From Rhodocollybia butyracea (taxonomy: Eukaryota; Basidiomycota; Agaricomycetes; Agaricales; Omphalotaceae), in NCBI GenBank assembly GCA_015501585.1, contig JADNRY010000096.1, positions 1 through 64,000 on the forward strand: 64,000 nt of DNA, written 5' to 3'. Made by a program: the position numbers and the translations under genes. Shown here piece after piece: positions 1 to 11,669 of the stretch; position 1 is the first letter of the stretch, and each line of letters begins with the position of its first letter. The notes beneath the pieces are model-generated. The model was not told the origin of the DNA, made no database searches, and was given only the letters and a program-made list of their open reading frames with translations.

Positions 1-176
1 CTATTGGGATCCGCTTGAAACATCAGAAAATATCGTATAACGGACATATGCCGTGTAATCATATAAGAGAAGAAAGTAATCAAAAAATCCCCCCCGAAAC
101 TGCTGGTTCAGTTCGATATCGACATTCACCCCACGCTCCCTCACGCTCCTTCGAGTCAAAAAAAACTCATATCGTC

Positions 177-1686
177 ATGCAACCTAAAGTTGTCTGTCTA
201 TGCCTCCTTGCAATGCTCATGTTCACCGGTACCGGGTGTGCGCTGCCTCATAACCTTCGTCGTTCCCCTGCTGGTCCTGTAAGCGTTTTTTTTCTTCTGA
301 AACTTGTTATACGTCCCATGCTCAAATTCATCTTTTTCTATTACTCTTGCTTGTTTTCCAGTCGGCACCACAGAACGCAAATCTCCAAAGTCCAGTAGCA
401 TCGACAGAGGGACAAGCTAAGGCCAATAACCAAGACATTGGGGTCATTGAGCGTCCTGAAGGAAAAGCAGGAGTCAATTTCAATCTCCAAGTTGCGGTGC
501 GTTTGAATAGCGACGAGCACGACAAGCTCACATACGACAGGTTCCGGGTAAGTCACATCTGTTGCTTTGCTCTCATGCTCAACCTCTCTCTTTTACAATA
601 CTCAAGAAGTACGTCCGTGACAAGAAGGATTGGGCCGGCATTGACCCTACCAAACGTTTCTCGGAGCAAAATCCCAATGCTATTGACAAGCTCTGTGTCG
701 AGGTACTTGTCTAAAATTGTACATTCTCGATGTGTGTGCTAACAACATGTTAGATAGCTCGTCTTATCCCATATTTTGGAGTCGAGCACTTTTCCAAACT
801 CCTGGGCAACAAAAGCCGCGCTGGAGATGAACCTCGATAATGCAAACAGTGACGTCCAGGTATCCACGCCCAAGTTCACAGTATCCCTCCTTGATGTCAA
901 GGGTAGAATCGTACACAACCGCAGGGGTTCTGGGAGTGACATCACTGCAGTAAAAGGCCGATTTAAGAAAGGCCTTTCTGCAATGAATATACAGGCTGAA
1001 AAGGGAGGGGGAGATACCGTCCCGAAAAAGCTCCTAGGAGATCTCACTAGCGTCAGATTTCATTGGGACCCAAAGATGTTGGACCTGATAATACACCGGT
1101 GACTTATTTTGCAATCAGGGGATTGGATTTGCTTCCGGGTTGTTATCCTTATTGTCTTGGGTTCTTTGTTACGGCTACGAAATCCAAGAGAAAGTTCTAC
1201 CAGGGGGGAACACAGACGGCTCTCCATGGCGAATTGCACTACCCTGATAACTCGGCCGCAGGAGAAGGATTCGAGATGTATGCCCTCAATGAAGGTCGAA
1301 ACTACCTGAGAGGTCCACTGGGAGACCCACAAGCTGAACACCCAAATGAATACCGAAAGCAGCTTAACACGTTCTTGGACTTTTTGGTGAAATTTAAGGT
1401 GAAAGTGAAGAATGCGAAGGACAAGGGTGAAACGCTGCCTGTTCTCGAGTCAGACACTCAACTTCCGGTACAAGGGCCTATTCCCGCGGTCGGGAGTCCG
1501 AAATCGGAAGACCCGCGTGCTCACAAGCGACAACGAGTCAGTGGACCTAGTCCACCCCTCGATCATACACGCCTAGCATCGGAGTTCAAGGAGATGCCCC
1601 AAATATCTGCACAACCGCCCGCTGGCCCCCCTCCCCAGCCACACGCAGCATCGAAGAATGCCAGCCTCCGACATCTCCTAGGGTAG
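177..1686 (+). pseudogene. Unknown secreted-type protein, tandem copy A (frameshifted)
   Basis: I do not recognise this family. Four exons can be read: 177-278, 362-547, 607-702 and about 754-1686, with introns of 46-83 bp that start GTAAGT/GTAAGC/GTACTT and end in AG. The start at 177 opens a hydrophobic stretch of about 20 residues ending near Cys-Ala-Leu-Pro, which looks like a signal peptide. The central part is rich in Gly and Lys, and the C-terminal 80 residues are Pro/Ser-rich with basic KRQR-like patches. Compared with copy B, an extra base near 790-800 and a missing A in a homopolymer near 1,073 break exon 4. If those two sites are real, the gene is dead; both sit in short homopolymers, so sequence error is possible. 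Cellular role unknown. Confidence 0.6.
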
Positions 1687-3240
1687 ATGGATAACGTACT
1701 TGCAGACTTGCCCCAGATCTACTATGTACATTGTTAGCAGACAATAGATGATCATGGAGAGCAATTGACGACCAGGTTTTTGCCTGGTTGAACCTTTCTT
1801 TGTGCATGGCTCGTACTGAAGTTTAGGCCGCGGATTAGCGCCGAACTGCCCAGAACGCTTCTTATTATAGCGCTCGTCTTCTTCTTAATTTCTCGTTCTT
1901 TTGTCTGAGTTCTATGCTTTTGCTCTTGTTTAATTGAGTTTTTCTTGGGGACAACGCCAATCTCATCATCAACACTCGCTCAGAACGATGTTTAAAAACC
2001 TGCGAAGAACGTGGAGGATATAGGTCAATTTCTTGAAAACCTTCAGCGCCAGCTTCAACAGACGATGCTTTTGGAGATTGTGCGCCAAGGCGAGATCATC
2101 TGGATACTGCGTTCGTATGTTTCTTTGCTTCTCATTGGACGCTCCGTTTACTGTCCTTCTTACAGAACATTGTTTTTTTGCCTCTGACTCGATGTCGGCG
2201 CGCTCTGTCCATTACCAATGCCGTGAAAATGGGCTACTTGCTACAACTCTGCCTCAATTTCACACACGGATGGCCTAAGAAACCCACTACTCTCGGTACT
2301 ACTATCCTTGCTCTTCAATCAATACATGAATTTTGAGGATGCACCTTGTGGTAAATGACCGACCACATCAACTCAAGAGCACCATTAGCATATCAGAGGC
2401 AGGGACTCGAATAAGAACCACAATACTTCGCCTAAAGCCGACGCGTCAGTAATCCTCAACCTGTCTATGGACAATAACGGACTTGAAGATCCATAGGGCA
2501 ACGATGACCTTGGTAGAACTTGGAGGCGATAGCTGGAGCTGGTCCGTCTGTAATTAATGAAAGCCGCTGGTATGATGATGAGCCGACACAAGGGGAGTTT
2601 CATGTTCTTTGAGAGGGTTATTTACTCATCTCAACACTCTAGATTTACACTGCGATGTAGCGTTTGAGCCCGGTACACGCAGCGTGCGATTTCTTTCCTC
2701 ATATCGATCTTACAGTACTTGCCAATTAAATCCACTTATGTTTCGAGCTCTGCGAGTGAACCAAGGAACCCAAATCAAATTATTTTCAAGTCAGTACATC
2801 CGGGTTAAGAACGCACACCGATAACTGGATTGAGACGACATATGTTGTATGAAGATCCCTCGGTTTTGAATAACGGCGAACAAGCTACTTACACTGCACA
2901 CTGCCGTATAGGAAGGTGAGTGCTTGTCGGATACGAAGAACGTGGAAGATTGACTCAGTGCAGTGGTGAGTTTCTTATAAACCTTCAGTGCTTTAATGCT
3001 TCAACAGACGGATGTTGTTTACTCATCTGAGTACCGCCTCTGTCTGTTTCTTTGCAAAGCGACTCCGGGTAGCTCCGGGTCCGTCATCTGGGTAAGTATT
3101 TGATTTGGGTTCCGAGTTCGTGAAGCATGAAACGTTTCTTACAGTAACAGGGTCGCAGAGGGTCGCTCTTTGGTAAATGGCAATACTTATTACTAGTTTC
3201 AAGGGACCTTTCGGATCCGATACATATTACAAAATGCTTT
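1687..3240. other. Non-coding spacer with a partial third copy of the gene's 3' flank
   Basis: No gene can be supported here. From 1,687 to about 2,280 the sequence matches the downstream flank of gene copy B. At about 2,930-3,010 there is a further diverged copy of the segment around the AGAACGTGGA and CCTTCAG motifs, so this flank exists three times (near 2,005, 2,935 and 5,655). The rest shows no recognisable structure. Confidence 0.5.
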
Positions 3241-3475
3241 GCTTACTCGAGTGAAGATAAGGCAGGTACTCTGGAGGGAATCAGTAAGGAGTTGGCAATG
3301 TCAAGGGAGGTTCGCGCTCTCTGGTAGGTCTATTCAGTCAGGTGGAGAACATCGAATTTCAATATGGAAAAAATCGCGCTGCTACCATCACGAAAAAGCA
3401 TCGCCTATTGGGATCTGCTTGAAACATCAGAAAACATCGTATAACGGACATATGCGTGTAATCATATAAGAGAAG

Positions 3476-3692
3476 TCTTAAGAGCGGTAAGGTTTAGACA
3501 GATAGATTCTGGTACGAAGAGAGAACCGATAAGCGAATAGAATGATGTACAAGTCTTTGTAACTCACCTGGTACGAAGAGAGAACCGATAGGGGCTTCTC
3601 TTCGGACCAGGATGATAAATCAATAAGTTAATATAGTCCGTTTAGGAAACTAAGGATCGCTTTGGCCTAAGGCGTAAGGTCAACGTCTAACA
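3476..3692. mobile_element. 217-bp insertion with 5-bp target duplication
   Basis: Present upstream of gene copy B and absent at the matching site of copy A (near 66-76), so the empty site is visible in the same window. It is bounded by AGAAG at 3471-3475 and 3693-3697. Read on the minus strand it starts TGTTAGACG and ends CTCTTAAGA, so it resembles a short LTR but lacks the usual terminal CA. It contains an internal repeat of about 20 bp starting GGTACGAAGAGAG at two places about 62 bp apart. Class unknown: a degenerate solo LTR or a MITE. Confidence 0.6.
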
Positions 3693-3797
3693 AGAAGAAA
3701 GTAATCAAAAATCCCCCCCGAAACTGCTGGTTCAGTTCGATATCGACATTCACCCACGCTCCCTCACGCTCCTTCGAGTCAAAAAACTCATATCGTC

Positions 3798-5299
3798 ATG
3801 CAACCTAAAGTTGTCTGTCCATACCTCCTTGCAATGCTCATGTTCACCGGTACCGGGTGTGCGCTGCCTCATAACCTTCGTCGTTCCCTGCTGGTCCTGT
3901 AAGCGTTTTTTTTCTTCTGAAACTTGTTATACGTCCCATGCTCAAATTCATCTTTTTCTATTACTCTTGCTTGTTTTCCAGTCGGCACCACAGAACGCAA
4001 ATCTCCAAAGTCCAGTAGCATCAACAGAGGGACAAGCTAAGGCCAATAACCAAGACATTGGGGTCTTAAAGCGTCCGGCAGGAAAAGCAGGAAAAGATTT
4101 CAATCTCCAAGTTGCGGTGGGTTTGAGAGACGACAAGAATACATTCAGGAATTTCCAGGTAATTCACATCTGTTGCTTTTCTGTCATGCTGAATCTCTCT
4201 TTTACAATACTCAAGAAGTACGTTCGTAACATGAAAATTGCAGCCGGCATTGACCCTAAGACACCTTTCTCGGAGCAAAATCCCCACGCTATTACCAAGC
4301 TCTGTGACGAAGTACTTGTTTGAAATTGTGAATTCTCGTTGTGTGCTCACAACATATTAGATAGCTCGTCGTATCCCACGTTTTAGCAAGGAGCACACTC
4401 CAGACTTCTGGGCAACAAAAGCCGCGCTGGAGATACACCTCAATAATATGAACACACCCAAGTTCACAGTATCCTTCCTTGATGTCGAGGGTAGAATCAT
4501 ACACAACCGCAGGGGTTCTGGGAGTGACATCACTGCAGTAAAAGGCCGATTTAAGAAAGCCCTTTCTGCAATGAATATACAGGCTGAAAAGGGAGGGGGA
4601 GATACCGTCCCGAAAAAGCTCCTAGGAGATCTCACTAGCGTCAAATTTCATTGGGACCCAAAAGATGTTGGACCTGATAATACACCGGTGACTTATTTTG
4701 CAATCAGGGGATTGAATTTGCTTTCGGGTTGTTATCCTTATTGTCTTGGGTTCTTGGTTACGGCTACGAAATCCCAGAGAAAGTTCTACCAGGGGGGAGC
4801 ACAGACGGCTCTCCATGGCGAATTGCACTACCCTGGTAACTCGGCCGCAGGAGAAGGATTCGGGATGTATGCCCTCAATAAAGGTCGAAACTACCCGAGA
4901 GGTCCACTGGGAGACCCACAAGACCCAACCCCGAATCAATACCGAATGCAGCTTAACACGTTCTTGGACTTTTTGGAGAAATTTAAGGTGAAAGTGCAGG
5001 ATGCGAAGAAAAAGGGTGAAACGCTGCCTGTTCTCGAGTCAGACACTCAAATTCCAGTACAAGGGCCTATTCCCGCGGTCGGGAGTCCGAAATCGGAAGG
5101 TCCCAAGCGACAACGGGTCAATAGTCCTATTCATACAGACCCTGTATCGAATGCGAACCACCAAAGCCCAGGGCATGTTCTCCAGTCTCCGGGCGGGAGT
5201 CGTACAGATCTATCATCGCCCCAACCCCCACCGGTTGATCATACGAAAGCGAAGCGCCCAAAATCCAACATCCACGACCTCCTGAACGTGAACGTTTGA
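3798..5299 (+). CDS. Unknown secreted-type protein, tandem copy B
   Basis: Paralogue of the gene at 177-1686 with the same four-exon structure: 3798-3898, 3982-4158, 4216-4311 and 4361-5299. Introns 3899-3981, 4159-4215 and 4312-4360 are GT-AG and keep phase between exons 2, 3 and 4, which supports a real spliced gene. Exon 4 is open for 313 codons. Exon 1 has lost one C relative to copy A (CCCC to CCC near 3,885), which puts the putative signal peptide out of frame. Either this copy is also dead or it is a homopolymer error; restored, the product would be about 437 residues. The final 80 residues differ most from copy A, with a longer Pro/Ser-rich basic tail ending in a short Leu-Leu-Asn-Val segment. 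Function unknown. Confidence 0.6.
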
Positions 5300-5638
5300 A
5301 CTCTGATTCGAAGTCAGAAAAGCCGAAGTAGATGGACAGCGTACTTGTAGACTTGCCCCATATCTACACTGTTTCCCCTTAAGCAGACAATAGACGAAGA
5401 TTAATGACGAGGTTGCGTAGTTTGATAGCCTTTCTTGAGTGGCCGTGCCAGGATTAGCGCCTTCGCCTTAACGCTCATGCGTCTTTTGATCTTTCTTCTC
5501 CTCGTTCTTTTGCGTTCTTTCGTCCGAGTTCTCTGCCTTTGCTCTTTTTTTCAAGTGGACCTTTTGGGACCGAGTCCATCTCATGTCAACGTTAATTCAA
5601 CATCAACTCAGCAGCCACGTCACTAGTCACCCAGAACG

Positions 5639-5758
5639 ATGTTCGAAAACCCTCCAAAGAACGTGGAGGATTTAGTACTGTTGCCTGAGAACCTTCAGCG
5701 CTTCAGCTTCAACAGACGACGCTTTCGGTGGGCTGTTTGCCACAGTGAGACCATCTAG
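5639..5758 (+). other. 39-codon reading frame in the duplicated 3' flank
   Basis: A small open frame starting MFENPPKN and rich in Arg/Phe. The matching site downstream of copy A also begins with ATG but is frameshifted after a few codons. It is followed by a candidate GT...CAG intron (about 5,773-5,821). It may be the first exon of an unrecognised gene or chance. Only its repetition argues for it. The remaining sequence from 5,300 to 6,213 shows nothing else I can name. Confidence 0.2.
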
Positions 5759-6213
5759 GTATCGCGTCTAGCATGAGTATGTCTCTAGTCTCTTTGCTTC
5801 ACTGGGCCCATCTTCTTACAGAACATCTTTCTTTTGCCCTATGTCTTCTTTGCATCGCTAGGATCGTCGTATAAGCAATTATCCTACTCCTCGGTGTCGA
5901 CGCGCTCTGTCCATTACTGCCAAAATGTGCTACTCGCTACAACTCCACTTCAGTTATTCGTGGATGGCCTCGTCAGGATGCCTTAATTTGCCTTCGTCGA
6001 TAAACAACGTTTTACATAGGCACTGTATCGAACAAATTGGAAAGGAGAATCGGGTGATATCATTAGCAGTTACAACCACTGGCATATCGGAGGCATGTAC
6101 TTCGTCGCTCAGGACTGGCATCCCGGGAAGTCTACGGGACACGACACCCCGAAACAAAGTTGCGTGGCTGGGACATTCATCGTTGGTAGCCTCGATAGTC
6201 GATCTAGTTACAC

Positions 6214-7150
6214 TGCGTGCAGGGTTCCCTAAGTTAGCCCCACTTATGTAATTCAGATCAAAAACTGTCGAAAAATGACAGATCAATAAGATGAGTAGTT
6301 TATTGAATCATTGTAGTAAACTTAGGGAAATGATGCATTATATAAGATTATCATTAGTTGAGTTACAAAGGAAGTCTCTATGCAGCACTTAGGAAAAGGA
6401 TTTATCTCATATGTTTTAGATATGAAGGGGAAAACATTGATTATTCAAAGGTATGACTTATCAAAAGCATATGGAAATTTGAGTATTCAATAAGATTTGA
6501 AGATGGCAACCATAAGGGAGGAACCTTAGGAAATGTATAGGGAGTAATTAGATGAGATAGGGGAAAAACAAAGGGAAATCCAAGGGGAAACAATTTAAAG
6601 AAAGAATTCCCCTAGTAAATCATAATCCATATCAACAAGGTTAAAACTTAGGAAAATCAGATTGTGTGATGGAGTCACATAAGAGAAGAATCACAATTAA
6701 ATTCGAGACGGCACCTAGTTTAAAAGATATGAAAAACATAGGAAAATAGGGTTTATAAAATCTTTCAATAAGTTGAAGAACAAAGCAAATAATAATGAAA
6801 AAGTAAGGAAATGTTTAAATGAAACAGAGGAGACTGGAAAATTCCAAAAAGATATAATAAGCGCTGGAATAAAGATAATTCAAAGGGTAAACATAGGAAA
6901 AATAATAGGAAAACTTAGGAAGAAGGAAAGAAAAGTTTACAAAACAGAAAGCAAAAACTTTAAGAATATAAAGGGAAGACTGAAAAAGGATATAGAGTAA
7001 ATTAAATCAAGAAATTAACAAACTTGAAGGGAAATTGAGGGAGAACCTTATAGAACACAAGGGGAATGACTTAGGAAACTTAAAGGCAAAACTTAGGAAA
7101 CTTAAAGGCAGAACTTAGGAAACTTAAAGGGAAAATGTGGAGAGAAGTTA
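6214..7150. repeat. AT-rich outer block of the left arm
   Basis: AT-rich sequence with runs of GGAAA/TTAGG-like purine-rich motifs; around 7,070-7,130 a phrase near AAACTTAAAGG is repeated three times. It is found inverted at 50,490-51,418, where it ends the right arm. A 75-codon Lys-rich frame at 6,773-7,000 is most likely a by-product of purine richness and is not called as a gene. The outer edge of the duplication lies at about 6,213, next to GTGCAGGGTTCC-like sequence. Confidence 0.7.
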
Positions 7151-8940
7151 GATTAATTGATGCTGTCAGAGAAGTTGGAGCAGTTGGTATTTGGGTGTGG
7201 GACTGGAGTTGGAGTAATTGGCAATGTGGGAGTAGTTGAGGTAGTTGTCATTGAGGCTGGGGAGAAGGGAGTAATTGGCCCTGTTGGAGTAGTTGGAGTA
7301 GTTGGCATTTGGGCTGAGGAGGGGGTTGGAGTAGTTGACATTTGGCCTGGTGAAGGGAGTTGGAATAATGGGCCCTGTTGGAGTAGTTGGAGTGGTTGAC
7401 ATTTGGCCTGGTGAGCGGAGTTGGAGTAATTGGCCCTGTTGGAGTAGTTGGAGTAGTTGGCATTTGGGCTGAGGAGGGGGGTTGGAGTAGTTGACATTTG
7501 GCCTGGTGAAGGGAGTTGGAATAATGGGCCCTGTTGGAGTAGTTGGAGTGGTTGACATTTGGCCTGGTGAGCGGAGTTGGAGTAATTGGCCCTGTTGGAG
7601 TAGTTGGAGTAGTTGGCATTTGGGCTGAGGAGGGGGGTTGGAGTAATTGGGCCTCTTGGAGTAGTTGGAGTAGTTGCCATTTAGCCTGGTGAGGGGAGTT
7701 GGAATGATTGGCCCTGTTGGAGTAGTTGGAGTGGTTGACATTTGGGCTACTGAGGGGTGTTGGAGTAATTGGCCCTTTCGGAGTGGTTGGAGTTGTTGAC
7801 ATTTGGGTTGGGGAGGGGAGTTCAGGAGTTGGAGTAATTGGCCCTTGTGGAGTAGTTGGAGTAGTTGCCATTTAGGCTACTGAGGGGAGTTGGAGTAATT
7901 GGCCCTGTCGGAGTAGTTGGAGTAGTTGACAATTGACCTGGTGAGGGGAGTTGGAGCAATTGGCCCTGTCGGAGGAATTGGAGTAGTTGCAATTTGGGCT
8001 ACTGAGGGGTGCTGGAGTAGTTGGAGTAGTTGGAGTAGTTGCCATTTGGGCTACTGAGGGGTGTTGGAGTAATTGGCCCACTTGGAGTAGTTGGAGTAGT
8101 TGACAATTGACCTGGTGAGGGGAGTTGGAGCAATTGGCCCTGTCGGAGGAATTGGAGTAGTTGCAATTTGGGCTACTGAGGGTGCTGGAGTAGTTGCCAT
8201 TTGGGCTACTGAGGGGTGTTGGAGTAATTGGCCCTTTCGGAGTGGTTGGAGTTGTTGACATTTGGGCTGGAGAGGGGAGTTGGAGCAATTGGCCCTGTCG
8301 GAGAAATTGGAGTAGTTGCAATTTGGGCTACTGAGGGGTGCTGGAGTAGTTGCCATTTGGGCTACTGAGGGGTGTTGGAGTAATTGGCCCTTTCGGAGTG
8401 GTTGGAGTTGTTGACATTTGGGCTGGAGAGGGGAGTTGGAGCAATTGGCCCTGTCGGAGAAATTGGAGTAGTTGCAATTTGGGCTACTGAGGGGTGCTGG
8501 AGTAGTTGGAGTAGTTGGAGTAGTTGCCATGCAATTGGCCCTGTCGGAGGTATTGGAGTAGTTGCAATTTGTGCTACTGAGGGGTGCTGGAGTAATTGGA
8601 GTAGTTGGAGTAGTTGCCATTTGGGCTACTAAGGGGTGTTGGAGTAATTGGCCCACTTGGAGTAGTTGGAGTAGTTGACAATTGACCTGGTGAGGGGAGT
8701 TGGAGCAATTGGCCCTGTCAGAGGAATTGGAGTAGTTGCCATTTGGGCTACTGAGGGGTGCTGGAGTAGTTTGAGTAGTTGGAGTAGTTGCCATTTAGGC
8801 TACTGAGGGGAGTTGGAGTAATTGGCCCTGTTGGAATAGTTGGAGTACTTGACATTTGCGCTGGTGAGGAGAGTTGGAGCAATTGGCCCTGTCGGAGGAA
8901 TTGGAGTAGTTGCAATTTGGGCTACTGAGGGGTGCTGCAG
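7150..8940. repeat. Minisatellite array, unit about 61-66 bp (left arm, outer part)
   Basis: Tandem diverged units built from three phrases: GGAGTAATTGGCCCTGT, GGAGTAGTTGGAGTAGTTG and a variable ACATTTGGGCTACTGAGGGG or AATTGACCTGGTGAGGGG end. The C-rich strand lacks stop codons in all frames, so it creates long low-complexity frames (Asn-Tyr-Ser and Thr-Pro rich) that I do not treat as genes. The same unit recurs at nine or more places in the window, always near gypsy gag or its LTR. Confidence 0.9.
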
Positions 8941-9694
8941 TTGGATTGCTTCTGTCTTACTTTTTCCTTCACTGACACTTTCTATGAACCCGCTGATCCA
9001 TTCCCAATCATTTTTACAATCATACATATGATTTATGCCCATCCTGCCGCTTCCGTTTCTATCCATCATTGTCTTTTCATCCCTTGTACTTGTTTTGGCT
9101 GTTCTTGTCTTTTCTACTCTCGGATTATTACTTATTGCTACTCCGGTCCTTGAGTACCCTTTATATAGTTCCGTACCATGTCAAGTACAGTAGATTGGAA
9201 ATATTGCTTAACCCCTTGACTTGTGTGCTCTTGTGTGTTCTGGTTTCTCGCTTTATCTGTTTCTTTAACTCTGTTTCTTCACTCCATTGTTTTCACAACT
9301 TCTGCAATCTACTCTTATCTATTTGGTTCTGCTCTGTTTGCACCGCATCAGGTCAGCTACCGCTTGACCTTCCGCTTCCGCTCATATTGCTATCAAAGCC
9401 GCTTGCACTTAGTGGGTCCTACCCTTTGAGTCGGAAACTCATCTACTCTCAGGCTTACTCGCCGAGTTCATTCTATTGCCTGTATGGACCTGCCGTCCTT
9501 ATATTAGTCCCTTGGAGGATCCCAACACAAGTCTTACATCACATAGGCACTTCGGAACTGTTCTACACTCACATCCTTTCACATCTCAAACCAACTTTCC
9601 CAGTTTGGCTGAACGACGGCAGTACAGAGCATATCCGCACTTTGGTTTCCAGGTTTGTAACCTGCGCTCGAAGGATTCTGCCTAGATCCTTACA
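8941..9694 (+). mobile_element. LTR fragment inside the minisatellite
   Basis: About 750 bp of non-repetitive pyrimidine-rich sequence interrupts the array. Its 3' end, GATTCTGCCTAGATCCTTACA, matches the end of the LTR at 45,087-45,849, and its middle shares the CTTTAACTCTGTTTCTTCAC-type motifs. The TGTCATGCCCC start is missing, so it is 5' truncated. Its 5' part (from about 8,946) matches the stretch at 20,090-20,240. It is absent from the matching array in the right arm. Confidence 0.6.
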
Positions 9695-11075
9695 GATTTG
9701 GGCTACTAAGGGGTGTTGGAGTATTTGGCCCTCTCAGAGTAGTTGGAGTTGTTGACATTTGGGCTGGAGAGGGGAGTTGGAGTAATTGGCCCTGTCAGAG
9801 TAGTTGGAGTAGTTGACATTTGGGCTGGTGAGGGGAGTTGGAGCAATTGGCCCTGTCAGAGGAATTGGAGTAGTTTCAATTTGGGCTACTGAGGGGTGCT
9901 GGAGTAGTTGGAGTAGTTGGAGTAGTTGCCATTTGGGCTACTGAGGGGTGTTGGAGTAATTGGCCCACTTGGAGTAGTTGGAGTAGTTGACAATTGGCCT
10001 GGTGAGGGAGTTGGAGTACCCGGCCCTGTCAGAGTAGTTGGAGTGTTGCCATTTGGGCTACTGAGGGGTGCTGGAGTAGTTGGAGTAGTTGGAGTAGTTG
10101 CCATTTAAACTACTGAGGGGAGTTCGAGTAATTGGCCCTGTTGGAGTAGTGACATTTGGGCTGTGGAGAGGAGTTGGAGTGATTGGCCCTGTCGGAGGAA
10201 TTGGAGTAGTTGCAATTTGGGCTACTGAGGGGTGCTGAAGTAGTTGGAGTAGTTGGAGTAGTTGCCATTTGGGGAGTTGGAGTAATTGGCCCTGTTGGAG
10301 TAGTTGCAGTAGTTGACAATTGGCCTGGTGACTCGGGAGTTGGAGCAATTGGCCCTGTCAGAGGAATTGGAGTAGTTGCAGTTTGGGCTACTGAGGGGTG
10401 CTGGCGTAGTTGGAGTAGTTGGAGTAGTTGCCATCTGGGCTACTGAGGGGTGTTGGAGTAATTGGCCCACTTGGAGTATTTGGAGTAGTTGACAATTGGC
10501 CTGATGAGGGGAGTTGGAGTACCCGGCCCTGTCAGAGTAGTTGGAGTGTTGCCATTTGGGCAACTGAGGGGAGTTGGAGTAATTGGCTCTCTCAGAGTAG
10601 TTGGAGTAGTTGACATTTGGGTGAGGGCGGGGAGTTGGAGCAATTGACCTTGATGGAGTAATTGGAGTAGTTGGAGTAGTTGCCATTTAGGCTACTCAGG
10701 GGAGTTGGGGTAATTGGCCCTGTCGGAGTAGTTGGAGTAGTTGACATTTGGGCTGGGGAGGAAAGTTGGAGAAATTGGCCCTGTTGAAGTAATTGGAGTA
10801 GTTGCCATTTAGGCTACTGAGGGGAGTTGGAGTAATTGGCCCTCTCGGAGTAGTTGGAGTAGTTGACATTTGGCCTGGTGAGCAGACTTGGAGTAATTGG
10901 GCCTGTCGGAGTAGTTGGAGTGGTTGACATTTGGGCTACTGAGTGGTGTTGGAGTAATTGGCTCTCTCGGAGTAGTTGGAATTGTTGACATTTGGGCTGG
11001 AGAGGGGAGTTGGTGAGTTGGAGTAAATTGGCCCTTTCGGAGTCATTGGAGAAGTTGACATTTGGGCTGGGCAGG
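9695..11075. repeat. Minisatellite array, unit about 61-66 bp (left arm, inner part)
   Basis: Continuation of the same unit family after the LTR fragment, ending at the LTR that starts at 11,076. The stretch around 10,917-10,990 has a distinctive GAATTGTTGACA variant that matches 48,059-48,130 inverted, which places the right-arm deletion junction. Confidence 0.9.
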
Positions 11076-11256
11076 TGTCATGCCCCATACTCCCATACTC
11101 CATCGTGTCTAGCCCCGTCAATTCCGCTACCACTCGTCATCCTGCCAATCCCTCTCATGAACTTAGACCAATTGCACTAACCATAGCCTGACGTTCCAAT
11201 CCATTTGTAACTCTTTCACTAATTGTATCTGATATTAGCCAGTTTCTGTCTCCCTA
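11076..11256 (+). mobile_element. 5' part of a gypsy-type LTR, interrupted
   Basis: Begins TGTCATGCCCCATACTCCC and follows the LTR at 45,087 for about 180 bp to CTCCCTA. There it is interrupted by the 7.5-kb transposon, and the LTR resumes at 18,740. The same LTR start with the same minisatellite flank is found inverted at 34,028. Confidence 0.75.
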
Positions 11257-11669
11257 CACCACAAACTCGGTCCAAGGTTCTGAGATCATTTGGTCATGGT
11301 CATTTTGACGAGAGTTGCTAAATGTTCAACTAGCCTCTTTCTAACATCAAAACACATACCATTCCGCCAATCGATTTGACCCTAATCTCATCCAGTATAT
11401 TTTCTCAAGGTTTGTGATGATTTGGGCTGCCCTCAAGCTTGTACGGTAATCTTAGGACAAGGTTCACACAATATTATAAAATTGTATTTCGCTGCATTGG
11501 CTATACCATCATTTGCAGGCTTAATAGGCCTGGCTGGACTGCTCGAAATTCCCTAAAATGGTGCATTGAATGAGATATATATATTATTTATATATTCTGA
11601 GAGAACCGTTGCAAAAAATACAGGATATCTGTATATTAATCTGGATGGGATGCAAACTGATAGAGCTAA
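11257..11669. other. Left subterminal region of the 7.5-kb transposon
   Basis: No gene in these 410 bases. The region lies between the left inverted repeat and the stop codon of the first accessory gene. Subterminal transposase-binding repeats would be expected here, but I could not identify a clear motif. Confidence 0.4.

Larger units (their letters stand above)
3411..5970 (+). repeat. Second unit of a 2.3-2.6 kb tandem segmental duplication
   Basis: The block from 3,411 restarts the sequence found from position 1, beginning with the same CTATTGGGATC-type start about 170 bp upstream of the gene. It runs past the gene into matching downstream sequence (about 1,690-2,280 against 5,330-5,970). 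The two units differ by scattered substitutions, one-base indels and a 217-bp insertion. The first unit starts at or before the window edge. The duplication therefore copied promoter, gene and 3' flank together. Confidence 0.8.

Noticed and set aside
6773..7000. 75-codon Lys-rich frame, mirrored at 50,628-50,855
   Set aside because: It lies in purine-rich low-complexity DNA and has no recognisable domain; its repetition is explained by the inverted duplication.
7150..8940. Long minus-strand frames of Asn-Tyr-Ser and Thr-Pro repeats
   Set aside because: All three frames of the C-rich strand stay open because the unit lacks stop triplets, and there is no start, splice or family signal. The same holds for the arrays at 9,695, 30,255, 34,029 and 48,059.
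9069..9755. 228-codon Leu/Ser/Cys-rich frame
   Set aside because: It lies wholly in an LTR fragment with a pyrimidine-rich strand and has no domain.
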